Of a stretch of 64,000 nt of DNA, positions 32,198-42,892 are shown piece by piece. The position numbers and the translations under genes are program-made. Source of the DNA: Heliopora coerulea (lineage: Eukaryota; Cnidaria; Anthozoa; Scleralcyonacea; Helioporidae); assembly GCA_030142905.1 (NCBI GenBank), contig JASJOG010000027.1, positions 744,001-808,000 of the forward strand, in the 5' to 3' direction. Each line of letters starts with the position of its first letter. The first letter of the stretch is position 1. The notes beneath the pieces are model-generated. The model saw nothing but the letters and a program-made list of their open reading frames with translations, ran no database searches and had not been told where the DNA came from.

Positions 32198-32428
32198 TGT
32201 CGCGAATGCTTGCCTCCGCTAAGCCGTACTTCGCGCCAGATCACAGAGTTTTGAGTTTTTAGGATTTTATTTTACTTTCACAAAAGATGTCTCACTCTCA
32301 CTCACCGTCTCACTGTAAAAACAACACATCTTTTCTCGCTCACTCACCGGAAAAAAAAACTCGACTCGTTTACTCACAGGAAGCCACACCTCAAGTCGCT
32401 GACAGTCTAATTAATCCAGTCTCCGACA
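32198..32428 (-). repeat. BEL/Pao LTR (3' LTR of the element), 231 bp
   Basis: Begins TGTCG and ends CGACA. It differs from the other LTR by one substitution (T/G in 'cgctcac[t/g]cacc'), a 2-bp TC indel and a 1-bp A-run indel. On the minus strand the internal region ends in a purine-rich GGGGGGAGTG directly before this LTR, a polypurine tract. Confidence 0.93.
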
Positions 32429-32763
32429 CACTCCCCCCACATGTCTCCGGCTGGAGGCATGTGCTGTAAATTTTTAGGAGACTGTAACGCTAAGAGTTCA
32501 CACCACGTAAGGTCAGCGGACCAATGTTTAACATGAACACAAATTACAAAAGAAACTGTTCGAAATCAACCTAGTTAAAAAGTTCATTGTTCTTAGGCTT
32601 CATCGTTAAGAATTTCCCTAGCTCGAATTCCTGCTGCTACCGCTGCGTCTCGCCGCGGCCTAAATGTAGCTGCTTCGGGGTTAAGTACAGAATCATTCTT
32701 GTGTGTCGACCTGTCACACGAAAGCTCGAGCGGATAGAGCTGTTGAACTGCACGGTCCAAAAT

Positions 32764-35700
32764 TCAGTCTGTTCCTACTCGTAGTTTTGCTGCTCGAACG
32801 ATTCCATCTTTCCCAACAATCAACTCGTTGACTACTCCGAGTTTCCATTTATTCCTGTTTTTGTCATCTCCTCGGATGATCACCACGTCGCCCTCTGCGA
32901 TGGCAGGTTTCTTGCCATGTTTCAGATTGTGACGTTCCCGCAGCCCTCGGACGTATTCTTTGGACCAACGGGACCACATTGCTTGTTTGCACTTGATCAA
33001 GTACCTTGCTCTCTTCCTCAGGATAGAATCCTCTACTTGATGGGGCTGGAGTTCCGGCATGACGTTGGGCTGGTTATAGAGCAACGCATTCGGTGTGAGT
33101 ATTGGCCTTAGCTCGTCAGCTTCAACGTAGCTCAGAGGTCGATTATTAAGAGCTACTTCCACATCTAGAAGGACTTCCTCCAGCTCCTGCCACGACAACA
33201 AGCCACGACCAATAGTCTTGTAAAGTGCTCTCTTCACGAGGCCCACCAGCCTCTCGAACTGGCCGCCCCACCATGGGGCGCGGCTTAAGTTGAATTGCCA
33301 CTTTATATCGTTCCGCGCCAGGAAATCGTTCCACTGCTCTTCTCGCATAACCAGGCGAAGCCAGTTCGCAGCTCCAACGAACGTACCGCCATTATCGGAG
33401 TACACCTTTCGAGGCCGACCTCTTCTGGCAATGAATCTTTTCAGACTGCGGATGAAATCTTGAGACTCCAACGTCGGCATGAGATCTAAATAGAGCGCTC
33501 TTGTGAGGCTGCACGAGTACAGAAGGACGTACGCTTTCCCTTCCTTCTTTGCGGAGACTTTGAAAGACAAAGGACCTGTGTAATCGACTCCAATGACCTC
33601 GAATGGATAGTTCCCCTCGGTACGGTCGGTGGGTAACATCCCCGGCAGTGGAATAGCGACGGCTTGTGCCTGGAAACGTTTGCATCCCGCACAGTCTTTG
33701 ATAATTCGTCTACTCAGTCGTCTTAGCCGTGGAATCCAAGACTCTTCTCGAACTTTGGCCATAGTTAAGCCCACTCCCCCGTGAAGAGTGGCTACATGAG
33801 CGTGTCGTACCAGCTTCTTAGCGTAGGTCGAAGAATCCGGGATGTATACAGGATAATGATCTTGAATTCTGCCGTAACATCGTAAGACTCCCTTCACATC
33901 TAGCTGTAGGTTGAGTTGCGCTCGTTCTTCGTCAAATACTCCGGAACTTCCGGCATGTTTCTGTATCCTCTTCTGCCAGAAGGTCTTCTGTTTGTTGATT
34001 TCTTCTGTCGTGAGTGGTCCTTCGTGACGTTGGCCTTGTGCCTTTGCGTTGTACAAAAATCTTTGAATCCATGCCCCCACTCTCAGCGTTCGCCAGAAGG
34101 TAGCCTTCTCCAATAGCTCATCCAGAGCATCCTGGCCATCGACTGCTAGGGCGAAAATTTCTCTAGTTGCCTTCACTTCAGCACTTGACTCTGGCGTTGC
34201 TGTTGTCGCTAGATCTGGTGGCCACTGTCTTGGATCTTTCAGCCAGGCAGGTCCGTTCCACCACGTTTGGTTGTCGTTTACCGAACCACCTCGACTTCCC
34301 AGGTCGGCGGGGTTTTCATTAGTTGGTACATGTCTCCACGACACGGTAGCGTGTTCTCTAATCTTTCTCACCCGGTTCCCGACGAACTGCTTGTATTCTC
34401 CAGCGCCACGGATCCAATGAAGGACGACGCTACTGCCAGTCCAAGCTCGACGTGATTTCACTGGAAATCCGGTGAGGGCATCTTCGACATTTGCCAACAG
34501 GTTCACCACCATGTGAGCTGCTACCAGCTCCAAACGAGGTATGGTTAATCCATTCTTTGCAAGCCGTGCTCGTGCGACGACAAGCCCCTGATTCACTGTT
34601 GATTGTTGATTCACGACAGCGTAAACGGCTGCAGACACCCCATGGCCACTTGCGTCTCCGAACCCATGTAGTGCGATACTCTTGATTGGCTTGCGTGCTT
34701 TCGCGAGAGATCTAGGAACTTCTACTTGCTTGGGAAGGCTATTTTCCCACTTGTTCCAACGTTTGATAAGTTCTGGTGGCAGACTAGAGTCCCAGCTAAA
34801 CTTCCCTTCGCAGGCTTCACGGTAGAGGAGCTTCCCTTGCAACAGTAATGGTGCGACCATCCCAAGAGGATCGTAGACTTTAGCAATCTTTGAAAGGACA
34901 TTCCGCTTGGTTGGCGGTGTAGCCTTTTCGTTAGGGAAAGAAACGGCGATCATATCTCTTTGTTTATCCCACTTTAGGCCGAGTAAGCCACACTCGCCCA
35001 TGTTCATGCCCAAGTGTTGCTTGGCGTAGCTGATTTCTGGTTCGTTCTCAGGTAATGCGGTGTGTTCCAACTCCGGGGCATTAGAATTCCACTTGTGAAG
35101 CTCGAACGTAGCTTTTCTAAAAATCTCTGTAGCTTTAGTCTTCATCTCTCCGGCCTCTTTAACAGTCTGTCCTCCAGACAAAAGGTCGTCCACGTACAGG
35201 CCTTTCTCAATTTCTTCGACGTACCTGGAGTATTCAGCTCTGCAGTTGTTAAGGTGATGTTGAATTACTCCCCCAAGAAGAAAGGGTGATGGTCCCAAGC
35301 CAAATAATGCTCGAGTGAATCGTAAGGTGCGTATTTCTTCGGGATTTTCAGGGTGGATCCAATGGAAGCGAAGTGCATCTCTATCTTCGGATCGTATGCG
35401 CACTTGCAAGAACGCCTTCTTGATATCACCGGCGATGGCAACCGCGTGGAATCTTCCGCGCACCAGTACCTTCCATAGTTGGTTTTGGAGAGGTGGTCCG
35501 ACTTCGAGACAATCGTTGAGGGAAGGAGTGGCGTTGTTTTCACTGGCAGAGGCGTCGTAGACAATCCTTATCTTGGTGGTTTGGGAGTTCTCTCGTATAA
35601 TAGGCTTGTGAGGGATGTAAAACTCTCTTCCTTCAGCTGGAGCGTCAGCTTCTTCCACAATCCCTTCTTCTAGCTGTTCCCGGATAATAGCATCGTAGGC

Positions 35701-37779
35701 TTCAATTCTTCCGCTTCGATTCAGTCGCTTTACCAAACTCTCAAGGCGCTTGAGACTGCCAACCTTATTACTCGCTAAAGGAGGGTGGTTCCCCTTCCAA
35801 GGAAGTCCCGTGGAGTACCAATCATCTGGACTTTGTTGAAGCTGCTCAAGGAATTCTGCATGCACTACACTCTGATCACCAGTGGGTTTGTCCTCTAAAC
35901 CAAGAACATCCAATCGACATAACTTCTCGTAGTCACCAACTGTGGTCTGCGTGAGAAACATATTCTGGAGATCGACCTCGGCGCCAGTGGACATGATTGT
36001 CCACCCAAATCTGGTGTGCTCAGCTACAGGTTGACCCATGGATCCAGCACGTAGATAACCACCTTTCTTAATCTTCGTGTATTCGTTAGTTCCCAGAATT
36101 ACGTGGATGGGCAACTCGCTCTTCGTTGCTGTCTCTTCCATTTGGACTCCTCGTAAATGGGGATAATTCCCTACGATCTCAGGATAATTTGGGTTTTCGA
36201 GCGTTAACAGTTCATGTCGATCGACTTTCGTGGCACAAACCGGTAGGACAAGCCTTTCTTTGGTGTCGCTGATGTGAACATTGTAGGTCTCGATGCGCCT
36301 GGTAACAAGGCCCACGATTGTTTTGACACTTCGAGTAAGCGTTTGTGCAGGTTTGATGTTCATCAATTTTACCAAGTGGGCTGAGATGTACGTGCTTGTT
36401 GAACCGGTGTCCAATAACGCTCGACATTTTACACCATTCACTTTCACGATAACTACTGGATGGCATACTTTCTCTAACTTTTGCGTCGCTGTCATTGCTG
36501 TTGTGTCACCCCCCGGTAGTTTGGTGGCTTGGTCGCAAATGGATGTGTGATGCCTTTGTTTGCAATGAGAGCAAGTCCAACGACTCTTGCAGTCCACCGC
36601 GCGATGTCTCCCTCCGGTACAATTGAAACATAGGCCCTTCTCTTGCAGCAATTTCTTCCTGTCCTTGGCGGTCGTTATTTTGGTACACTGGAAAGACTTG
36701 TGACAGACGTCGTTACAATAGACACATCTATGCTGTGGTGGGCCACGCTGTTCTTCGCCATACAGACTTCGATTGCGCGGTGGCTTAGGTGGTTTTACAC
36801 CAACTTGATCAATCGGATGTATTTCTTTCCAAGTGTGAAGGGCATTGAGCAACTGTGAGAAACCCCACATTTGCCATTCTTTGTCGCCTCGAACGAGCTC
36901 CGCCTTTATGCCCGGTAACTTGTCGAGAACTTCACGGACCATTGACCAACATTCGGTTGTCTTTCCCAAGGTTTCCAAAGATTGAACGTTAAATGTCAAT
37001 GTCTCGTAAAACTCGTGAATTTTCGCAGGATCTGATCCGGAAATGATTGGAAGTGCTCTTATATTCCCGACGTACGCGTTTATAATTTCACTTGTCTTTC
37101 CGTAGTTCGTCTTGAGAATGTTTTTAGCACGTTCGTATCCTTCTACAGTAAATGGCAAGCCATCAATCCCGAGACGCACGTTCGGTTGAACTAGCTCTTT
37201 GAGATACGCGAATTTGGTCACAGCTGGTAGATCTGTTGAACCGACTTCCGCTTCGAATTTATTCCAAAATGCCAACCAATTTGTAAACTTACCGTCGAAT
37301 TTCGTGATGACTAGCTTTGGCATTTTGACTCGTGCCTTTTCGGTAGATTTCGAGCTCGTTTGCTGTTCATGAGGTTGTAGCTTCGTCTTCTGTTCTAGCA
37401 GCTCCTTTTCGAATTTCAGCTGAGCGTCACGTTGTCGGGCTAACAGCTTTTCTTCTCGATCCCTTTTCTCGTTTTCGGAGTGAAGAGCAGCTTCTTTGAG
37501 ACAGCGCTGTAGGGAGTCCACTTGAACGTCCGCTCCGTCGATTTGATTTTCAATCTCTTTTCCCCATTCGTCAACTTCTTCAATCTTCTCTCCGTTCTCA
37601 AGCTTGGCTTGCTCGACATCTCTCTTTAGTTCTTCCACAGCGGCTATTATCGTCTCCAAAGCTTCTTTATGGCGTCGAATCTTGTCTATATTCCCCTTGT
37701 CAACAATACCCTTGGATTTGTTTTGCGTTAGTTGTAGCAGCTGTAATTTTGCCTGTAATTTTCCCGTCGAATCACTCAT
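32764..37779 (-). CDS. BEL/Pao Gag-Pol polyprotein (1671 aa), ends at an early opal stop
   Basis: Domains in order, residues approximate: coiled-coil N-terminus (1-150); Gag-like DUF1759 from PKLVITKFDG (153); three Cys knuckles (about 351, 385, 403); aspartic protease ALLDTGST (about 458); reverse transcriptase with GDIKKAFLQV and YVDD (about 861); RNase H with GDASGHG (about 1041); integrase zinc-binding region (C..C near 1363); integrase core with VDYTG, SDNGG and an E in GGQFERL (about 1400, 1461, 1508); C-terminal DUF5641 region. The frame ends RVGTD-TGA (32764-32766), but 56 further codons stay open in frame to TAA 32593 and hold the conserved LYPLE end of the region, so the TGA is probably a nonsense mutation. 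It replicates via reverse transcription and integration. Confidence 0.95.
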   Translation of the reverse strand: MSDSTGKLQAKLQLLQLTQNKSKGIVDKGNIDKIRRHKEALETIIAAVEELKRDVEQAKLENGEKIEEVDEWGKEIENQIDGADVQVDSLQRCLKEAALHSENEKRDREEKLLARQRDAQLKFEKELLEQKTKLQPHEQQTSSKSTEKARVKMPKLVITKFDGKFTNWLAFWNKFEAEVGSTDLPAVTKFAYLKELVQPNVRLGIDGLPFTVEGYERAKNILKTNYGKTSEIINAYVGNIRALPIISGSDPAKIHEFYETLTFNVQSLETLGKTTECWSMVREVLDKLPGIKAELVRGDKEWQMWGFSQLLNALHTWKEIHPIDQVGVKPPKPPRNRSLYGEEQRGPPQHRCVYCNDVCHKSFQCTKITTAKDRKKLLQEKGLCFNCTGGRHRAVDCKSRWTCSHCKQRHHTSICDQATKLPGGDTTAMTATQKLEKVCHPVVIVKVNGVKCRALLDTGSTSTYISAHLVKLMNIKPAQTLTRSVKTIVGLVTRRIETYNVHISDTKERLVLPVCATKVDRHELLTLENPNYPEIVGNYPHLRGVQMEETATKSELPIHVILGTNEYTKIKKGGYLRAGSMGQPVAEHTRFGWTIMSTGAEVDLQNMFLTQTTVGDYEKLCRLDVLGLEDKPTGDQSVVHAEFLEQLQQSPDDWYSTGLPWKGNHPPLASNKVGSLKRLESLVKRLNRSGRIEAYDAIIREQLEEGIVEEADAPAEGREFYIPHKPIIRENSQTTKIRIVYDASASENNATPSLNDCLEVGPPLQNQLWKVLVRGRFHAVAIAGDIKKAFLQVRIRSEDRDALRFHWIHPENPEEIRTLRFTRALFGLGPSPFLLGGVIQHHLNNCRAEYSRYVEEIEKGLYVDDLLSGGQTVKEAGEMKTKATEIFRKATFELHKWNSNAPELEHTALPENEPEISYAKQHLGMNMGECGLLGLKWDKQRDMIAVSFPNEKATPPTKRNVLSKIAKVYDPLGMVAPLLLQGKLLYREACEGKFSWDSSLPPELIKRWNKWENSLPKQVEVPRSLAKARKPIKSIALHGFGDASGHGVSAAVYAVVNQQSTVNQGLVVARARLAKNGLTIPRLELVAAHMVVNLLANVEDALTGFPVKSRRAWTGSSVVLHWIRGAGEYKQFVGNRVRKIREHATVSWRHVPTNENPADLGSRGGSVNDNQTWWNGPAWLKDPRQWPPDLATTATPESSAEVKATREIFALAVDGQDALDELLEKATFWRTLRVGAWIQRFLYNAKAQGQRHEGPLTTEEINKQKTFWQKRIQKHAGSSGVFDEERAQLNLQLDVKGVLRCYGRIQDHYPVYIPDSSTYAKKLVRHAHVATLHGGVGLTMAKVREESWIPRLRRLSRRIIKDCAGCKRFQAQAVAIPLPGMLPTDRTEGNYPFEVIGVDYTGPLSFKVSAKKEGKAYVLLYSCSLTRALYLDLMPTLESQDFIRSLKRFIARRGRPRKVYSDNGGTFVGAANWLRLVMREEQWNDFLARNDIKWQFNLSRAPWWGGQFERLVGLVKRALYKTIGRGLLSWQELEEVLLDVEVALNNRPLSYVEADELRPILTPNALLYNQPNVMPELQPHQVEDSILRKRARYLIKCKQAMWSRWSKEYVRGLRERHNLKHGKKPAIAEGDVVIIRGDDKNRNKWKLGVVNELIVGKDGIVRAAKLRVGTD

Positions 37780-37800
37780 TGTTCGATGTCCACCTTTAGT

Positions 37801-37818
37801 ATCCCGTCGGAGGTGCCA
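37801..37818 (-). promoter_or_regulatory. Primer-binding site of the BEL/Pao element (candidate)
   Basis: Minus strand TGGCACCTCCGACGGGAT lies two bases after the 5' LTR. TGG at its start is complementary to the CCA end of a tRNA. I have not assigned the tRNA. Confidence 0.65.
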
Positions 37819-37820
37819 GA

Positions 37821-38054
37821 TGTCGCGAATGCTTGCCTCCGCTAAGCCGTACTTCGCGCCAGATCACAGAGTTTTGAGTTTTTAGGATTTTATTTTACTT
37901 TCACAAAAGATGTCTCACTCTCTCACTCACCGTCTCACTGTAAAAACAACACATCTTTTCTCGCTCACGCACCGGAAAAAAAAAACTCGACTCGTTTACT
38001 CACAGGAAGCCACACCTCAAGTCGCTGACAGTCTAATTAATCCAGTCTCCGACA
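37821..38054 (-). repeat. BEL/Pao LTR (5' LTR of the element), 234 bp
   Basis: Begins TGTCG, ends CGACA, followed by target duplication AGAA at 38055-38058. Almost identical to the LTR at 32198-32428, indicating recent insertion. Confidence 0.93.
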
Positions 38055-38446
38055 AGAAATCGTTTTTCTGAGGATAGAGCTTAACGATCGTTCATCTATC
38101 GTCTCCTGATATTTCCAAGCTCTCATACTTCCAACATATAAATTTAATCAACAAAGTCTTGGTAAGATGTGAAATTTGAATAATTTGCCGGTTGCCAGTT
38201 AAAAACAAATGAACTTGTTGTGTAAAGTTTTCCGGTATGAATCACATCATCACTTCTTCAGATTCATTGCGCGAACACTAAAAAACCACCCAAAAAACAA
38301 AGAAAGAAAGAACATGATGTTACCGCAAAAATTTCTGTCTTTTTATTAAACATATCGTCATGCCAACCAACAAAACTCTTAAAAATAAGACGTTTTATAT
38401 ACAGAGGCGGAAGTAGGATAGTTCGAAAGCTGCCTTGATGGAGCTG

Positions 38447-38456
38447 TATATAAATA
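38447..38456 (+). promoter_or_regulatory. TATA-box-like sequence
   Basis: TATATAAATA on the plus strand, followed 25-35 bp on by sequence that could be a transcription start; duplicated exactly at 60204-60213. No start-site or initiator evidence beyond the box; it may serve the candidate plus-strand exon at 39775 or be chance in AT-rich DNA. Confidence 0.3.
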
Positions 38457-39774
38457 TGAGGGGCAGGCATTTACTACCGCTTAGACTGGTTGCCTTTGAA
38501 CACTTAAACAAATCATCTCGTACAATTGGAATGGTGGAAATGTCTAATTTGATCTTGGTTGAAGATTACATGATTCTACCAGTTGAAGTGCCCTAACTTA
38601 ATACGGAGGGCTGATACCCTCGTGTAATCCCAGTGGCTACGTCACTGTTTATCCAGCACTGTTACCCCTTCCGTTGACTAACCAGTGCCGAAGTTAACTT
38701 CGTAGTTGCCGCTTAATCCTAATCATCACAATACGATTGTTGCATCAGATTGTTCCCCTGATGTATGCGAGTCAGTCGCAATGGTTTTCTGGACGTATTG
38801 CAACATTCGTGAGCCAAAAATAAACAGGAATTGTGCTCTTAAGGGTCAGGAATCTTATGCGACAATTCTATTCCGTTGATGGTGCCTAAACGTGCCCGCA
38901 GCTTTCGTTAACAACATGTTACCTAAACATAAATGAAGGTGATATGTGGTGTTCGCTTGAGTTCCGTGTGGACATGGAGAGCTTAATCGAATTCTTAATT
39001 TCAAGTGGATTTTGTTGAAATTTCAAGGACCAGTTCAAGTATTTTGTTTTTGAGTTTTCCTACCCAATCACGTTCATTTGTTTCTGAAAACAAACGTCAA
39101 TACCTGATGAAGCTTGTAGCAACTGATCAAAAAGATGTAATTTAAATCAATTAAAGACACTTTCTCTGTGGTCTTGAAAGCAACGCTACTTCAAACCGGA
39201 GTGATTCAGTTGGGTAAAAAAAAGATTAAAAAAAAACATACTTATGCTAATGAGTTGGATTGATGACGCCAACGAGTTAACGGTTACATTTCGTGTTATT
39301 CATTCTCAAGCGTGAGAGTAGCTTATGTTTTACTGATGATTTTGAAAACCGAACGCTTAGGTTACGACAGAGCCAACTTGAAAATTTAGGATTTCCTGCT
39401 ATAGATTTAGGGAGCATCCAAAGAGCTTTGTACTCTTACAGATGTAGAAATAACTGCTACTAAACGGATTAAGTATGCGAGGGAATCAAGCCTGCAGCTC
39501 AGAAAGAGCGGTGGAACTCTATTGTGTTTTCTTATAACTGGACCGATGAACGCATTTTACCCCGATTAGAAAATGTTACCTAAAACAGTAAGTCGGTAAT
39601 CCGTACATGCGCAGATTGATAGCATTCTAAGATATTCTCAATTCTCCATTCGTAATGTTCATATTCACCTCTGAAAATTAATGATAAACACTTGGGTTTT
39701 TCTCAATCTTCTTTGAAAAAAACAATCAACCCTTTTCTGCTCATCAGTTTCGTTACCATTTCAGACCATGTTAG

Positions 39775-39937
39775 GTTACCATGGAGAGGTGTTTCTTCGA
39801 AATTTAACATCAGAGAGAGAAATCAAATTTAACTCAGTGTCGACCCCAGACCTCCCAGTCCGGAAGAAGAATGAAGGACAAACAATCTGTTGTGGAGGCA
39901 ACTTTCCTAGCCATGGAAACTCGGCCAAATTTACGGT
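39775..39937 (+). other. Candidate plus-strand exon (54 codons)
   Basis: Preceded by a pyrimidine-rich tract ending in TTTCAG and followed by GTAAGT (39938-39943). Open in frame: TMLGYHGEVFLRNLTSERE...STPDLPVRKKNEGQTICCGGNFPSHGNSAKFT. Unknown family. The duplicate at 61523-61695 has an in-frame TAG (GN-stop) and its donor is ATAAGT, so if this was an exon the unit 3 copy is broken. A second possible acceptor (TTTTGCAG at 40319-40326) leads into a stop in the joined frame, which weakens the model. Confidence 0.28.
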
Positions 39938-41432
39938 GTAAGTAAAAATTCTTGTGATAATAATATCGATCCGTTCAGTTTACACGATTCCAATAAAATC
40001 GAATGAACGAGAATTTCTGGAATGTTTCGGATAGAATGCATTTTTCTTGTACAAAAATACCAGCTTAAACCTTTCACTGCCATTTGAGAGGGTATGGCGA
40101 TTGTGTGCGGCAAAAGATCTGTTGGGAGGCGAATGTCCCCTTAGCTCCTCTAGGGCTGTCCTTCATTAACCCTTTCCAACCTGCGTTGTAGCACAACAAG
40201 AAATTTCAACAACAAAACAAAACAGCAAAAGATGGAAGAGAACAAAAAAAAAATTCATGCATGAAAGAAGTAAACTGTTCAAATATACGTCAATTACTTT
40301 AGTGAAGTAATTTTTGTGTTTTGCAGTCTTGAAAAACGAGCCTCCTTGTGAGAAGGAAACGATTTGTTGTGACTGGGTCATGATTTGTGGGACAAATGGA
40401 GGTGCCGTCTGTTTCGACATTAAGTTACTGGACTCTGTTAAGGAAAATAATATTTGAACAGTTATTCTCTTTGTTTGTACATATTTTCCTCTTAGATGTT
40501 AGAGTTTTTGCCAAAGCTCTCATCATCCTGGACAAGGTGACCGAATGTTTTCAGAATTTGGTTTTAGTACGTGCCAGGTGGGTCCGATTACTGTGTTATC
40601 GATTATGCCAGGCTCCTTTGCAGGGTTGGAAATTCAATCAAAAAGAGCTAGTGTCATGTTCATTGTGGTATATGAAAGTGGGTTGTAACTTGTAAGTCAA
40701 GTGGCACTAGGGTCTCATTTCAATTTACTGTCAAGGTCACTAGAAGGCTCCTCCCAAGTAAAATAACTCTGCAATAGTAAGGAATGTGAGCGCTTGAGTA
40801 TATTTTAAAACAACAATGTCGAATCGATTTTGTCAAACCTCCAACGCCTGTCAACGTATGATTGGTTATTTTTTGATTGACTGTCGCTCATGATGTAAAT
40901 ATGTTATCCCACGTTGTCATATTCCTATTCATTCGCTTTAATCAAGGTGAATCTTTATTTTTGTGGCAACTAGAACTCTATGGTTTTGGTAATAAACATT
41001 GTAAAGATGTTTCCATTTAGCCAAAACATACCTAGCAACCAATTAGCCGGGGGTTTACCCTCTTTTGTGGATATTTGTCTTATTGATAGAGTTTGTTTAT
41101 TCGCTAGCGGAGTGGTACACTTCAAGGAATAGTCGTTTTAACATTTTGGTTGAATATTTTAACAAACCTCATCTAGTATGACTTCAGTAATCATATTTTA
41201 CTGGAATGCCTAACTCGAGCTAAACTTTTTCATGGACGCCATAGCTTTACATGGTAATGGTAACAGCAGTGATGGACCAGGCATATTTTGTGGTTTTATC
41301 TCAGAACTTCACCAGAGTTATAGTTTGCTTTTTTTGAATGAATTATCAGAGGTGATTATAGAGTTTCTGATCTTGTAGCATGACTGATCGATGTGATTGA
41401 CAACTTCTGTTGTAGATAACCTGGTAACCCTG

Positions 41433-42880
41433 TTGAGGTCTTTGTTGTTTATTTGTTGTTTGTTTGTTGTTTATTTAAAGAACAACTTATAAAGTTGTCT
41501 GTAATTAGGAAGGCAGAAAGCAGAGAAAATAATTTGGCATTACTGTAAGTATGTTTTTACAGATGCTCTTTAATAATATAGAGTTGAGTTGACGGACATT
41601 AAGTAACAGTCTTCAGCCACTTTACTATAAGCGCGCTGTGCCATTCTCCGCAATTCTCTTGCAAAATTCGAGCGTATATTTGTTTCTGAGGTTTCCAGTT
41701 TTTTCAATAACTTCTGGAAAGCCACTGAAAAGTGAAATGGCAGTAAACTACCATATTTCCATGATGCTTGCATGTTTCTTAATAACATTAGACTCCATTG
41801 GCAATGTAGTACCAAGATAAAACTACGACCGGGATCTGCAAATGTCGAGCTTTGTAACGCTAACTTATCACACATAGTCATAGGCATGAGTTAGTACTCA
41901 TACATGAGCGTGATTACTGCAATTGTGCATGGGTTGATATATATGATTCAAGGCTGGATATAATTATTTCAAGTGCGATGGACAAACTGTCCGACAGTTT
42001 TGCTGTTAAGTTGGACATGTCCGGACAGTTGCGACAAACAAATGTCGTCGGGTCAAATTAACATCTTTTGCGAGCGTATTTTTGTTTCTGAGATTCCCAG
42101 TTGTTTTTTCAATAACGTCTGGAAAGCCACTGAAAAGTGAAATGGCAGTAAACTACCATATTTCCATGATGCTTGCATGTTTCTTAATAACATTAGACTC
42201 ATTCCATTGACAATGTAGTACCAGAATAAAACTACGAACGGGATCTGCAAATGTCGAGCTTTGTTACGCTAACTTATCTGCCATTGTGCAATGGTTGATA
42301 TATATGATTCAAGGCTGGATATAATTATTTCAAGTGCGATGGACAAACTGTCCGACAGTTTCGCTGTTAAGTTGGACATGTCCGGACAGTTGCGACAAAC
42401 AAATGTCGTCGGGTCAAATTAACATCTTGGATGGGCGGATGAGGCATTCCGATATAACTTGCTAGCCTAGAAGTCAACCTACGCGATGGCATTTTTCGTC
42501 ACGATTGTCTTATTTGTGTACCCAATTCTACGGAGAACGTTTCTTGCTTACCATTCGCTCCTACATGTTGCAAAACGTACCTATGACTTTGGTGACTCAA
42601 TGAGACTGATCAGAATGAGAATCAAGCGTTGGCATCGCGATCTAGGCCATGGTCTTCTTGGAGGTTAGCTTTAGTCAACATACGGTCTTACTCGTGGCCT
42701 TAGGAGTGATATTTACGAGACCATAAGCGCCATGTCATCTTCGAAAACACTGATAAAGTTTAAAAAGCCCTAAATAAACAAAATAAACCGAGTTTGTAAC
42801 TGTCAAAAAAATTTGCCAGGCGAAATGTAAGCTACGTCGTAAGATTGGCCGGACATTTGAATCCTATGGTTGGGTATTCA
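41433..42880. repeat. R repeat block, copy 2
   Basis: Same block as 1-1710, but the two units are fused by an internal deletion: after 'gtcaaattaacatctt' (about 42068) the sequence jumps to 'gcgagcgtattt' of the next unit, giving a spacing of about 400 bp in place of 635. Minus-strand open frames at 41570-41887 and 42053-42250 again contain WKYGSLLPFHFSVAFQ. Marks the boundary between units 2 and 3. Confidence 0.8.
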
Positions 42881-42892
42881 CTCACTCTTTAA

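Larger units (their letters stand above)
32198..38054 (-). mobile_element. BEL/Pao LTR retrotransposon, near-intact, 5857 bp
   Basis: Complete element on the minus strand: 4-bp target duplication AGAA, 231/234-bp LTRs with TG...CA ends, a primer-binding site candidate (TGGCACCTCCGACGGGAT, 37801-37818) two bases inside the 5' LTR, one gag-pol frame of 1671 codons, and a polypurine tract. The paralogous unit (59820) has the empty site, so it inserted after the unit 2/3 duplication. It sits inside a family S SINE upstream of SLC34A copy 2. Confidence 0.95.
38059..41432. repeat. Segmental duplication block T (unit 2)
   Basis: Colinear with 59825-63157 at very high identity by eye over 3.3 kb, the most similar part of units 2 and 3. 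It contains a TATA-like site (38447) and a candidate exon (39775-39937). No larger open frame is present on either strand. Confidence 0.85.

Noticed and set aside
36212..36688. Open frames opposite or overlapping the BEL/Pao polyprotein
   Set aside because: Shadows of the 1671-codon frame.
41232..41378. 48-aa open frame, same length at 62958-63104
   Set aside because: Substitutions between copies are mostly amino-acid changing and the region is a recent duplicate, so equal length carries little weight.
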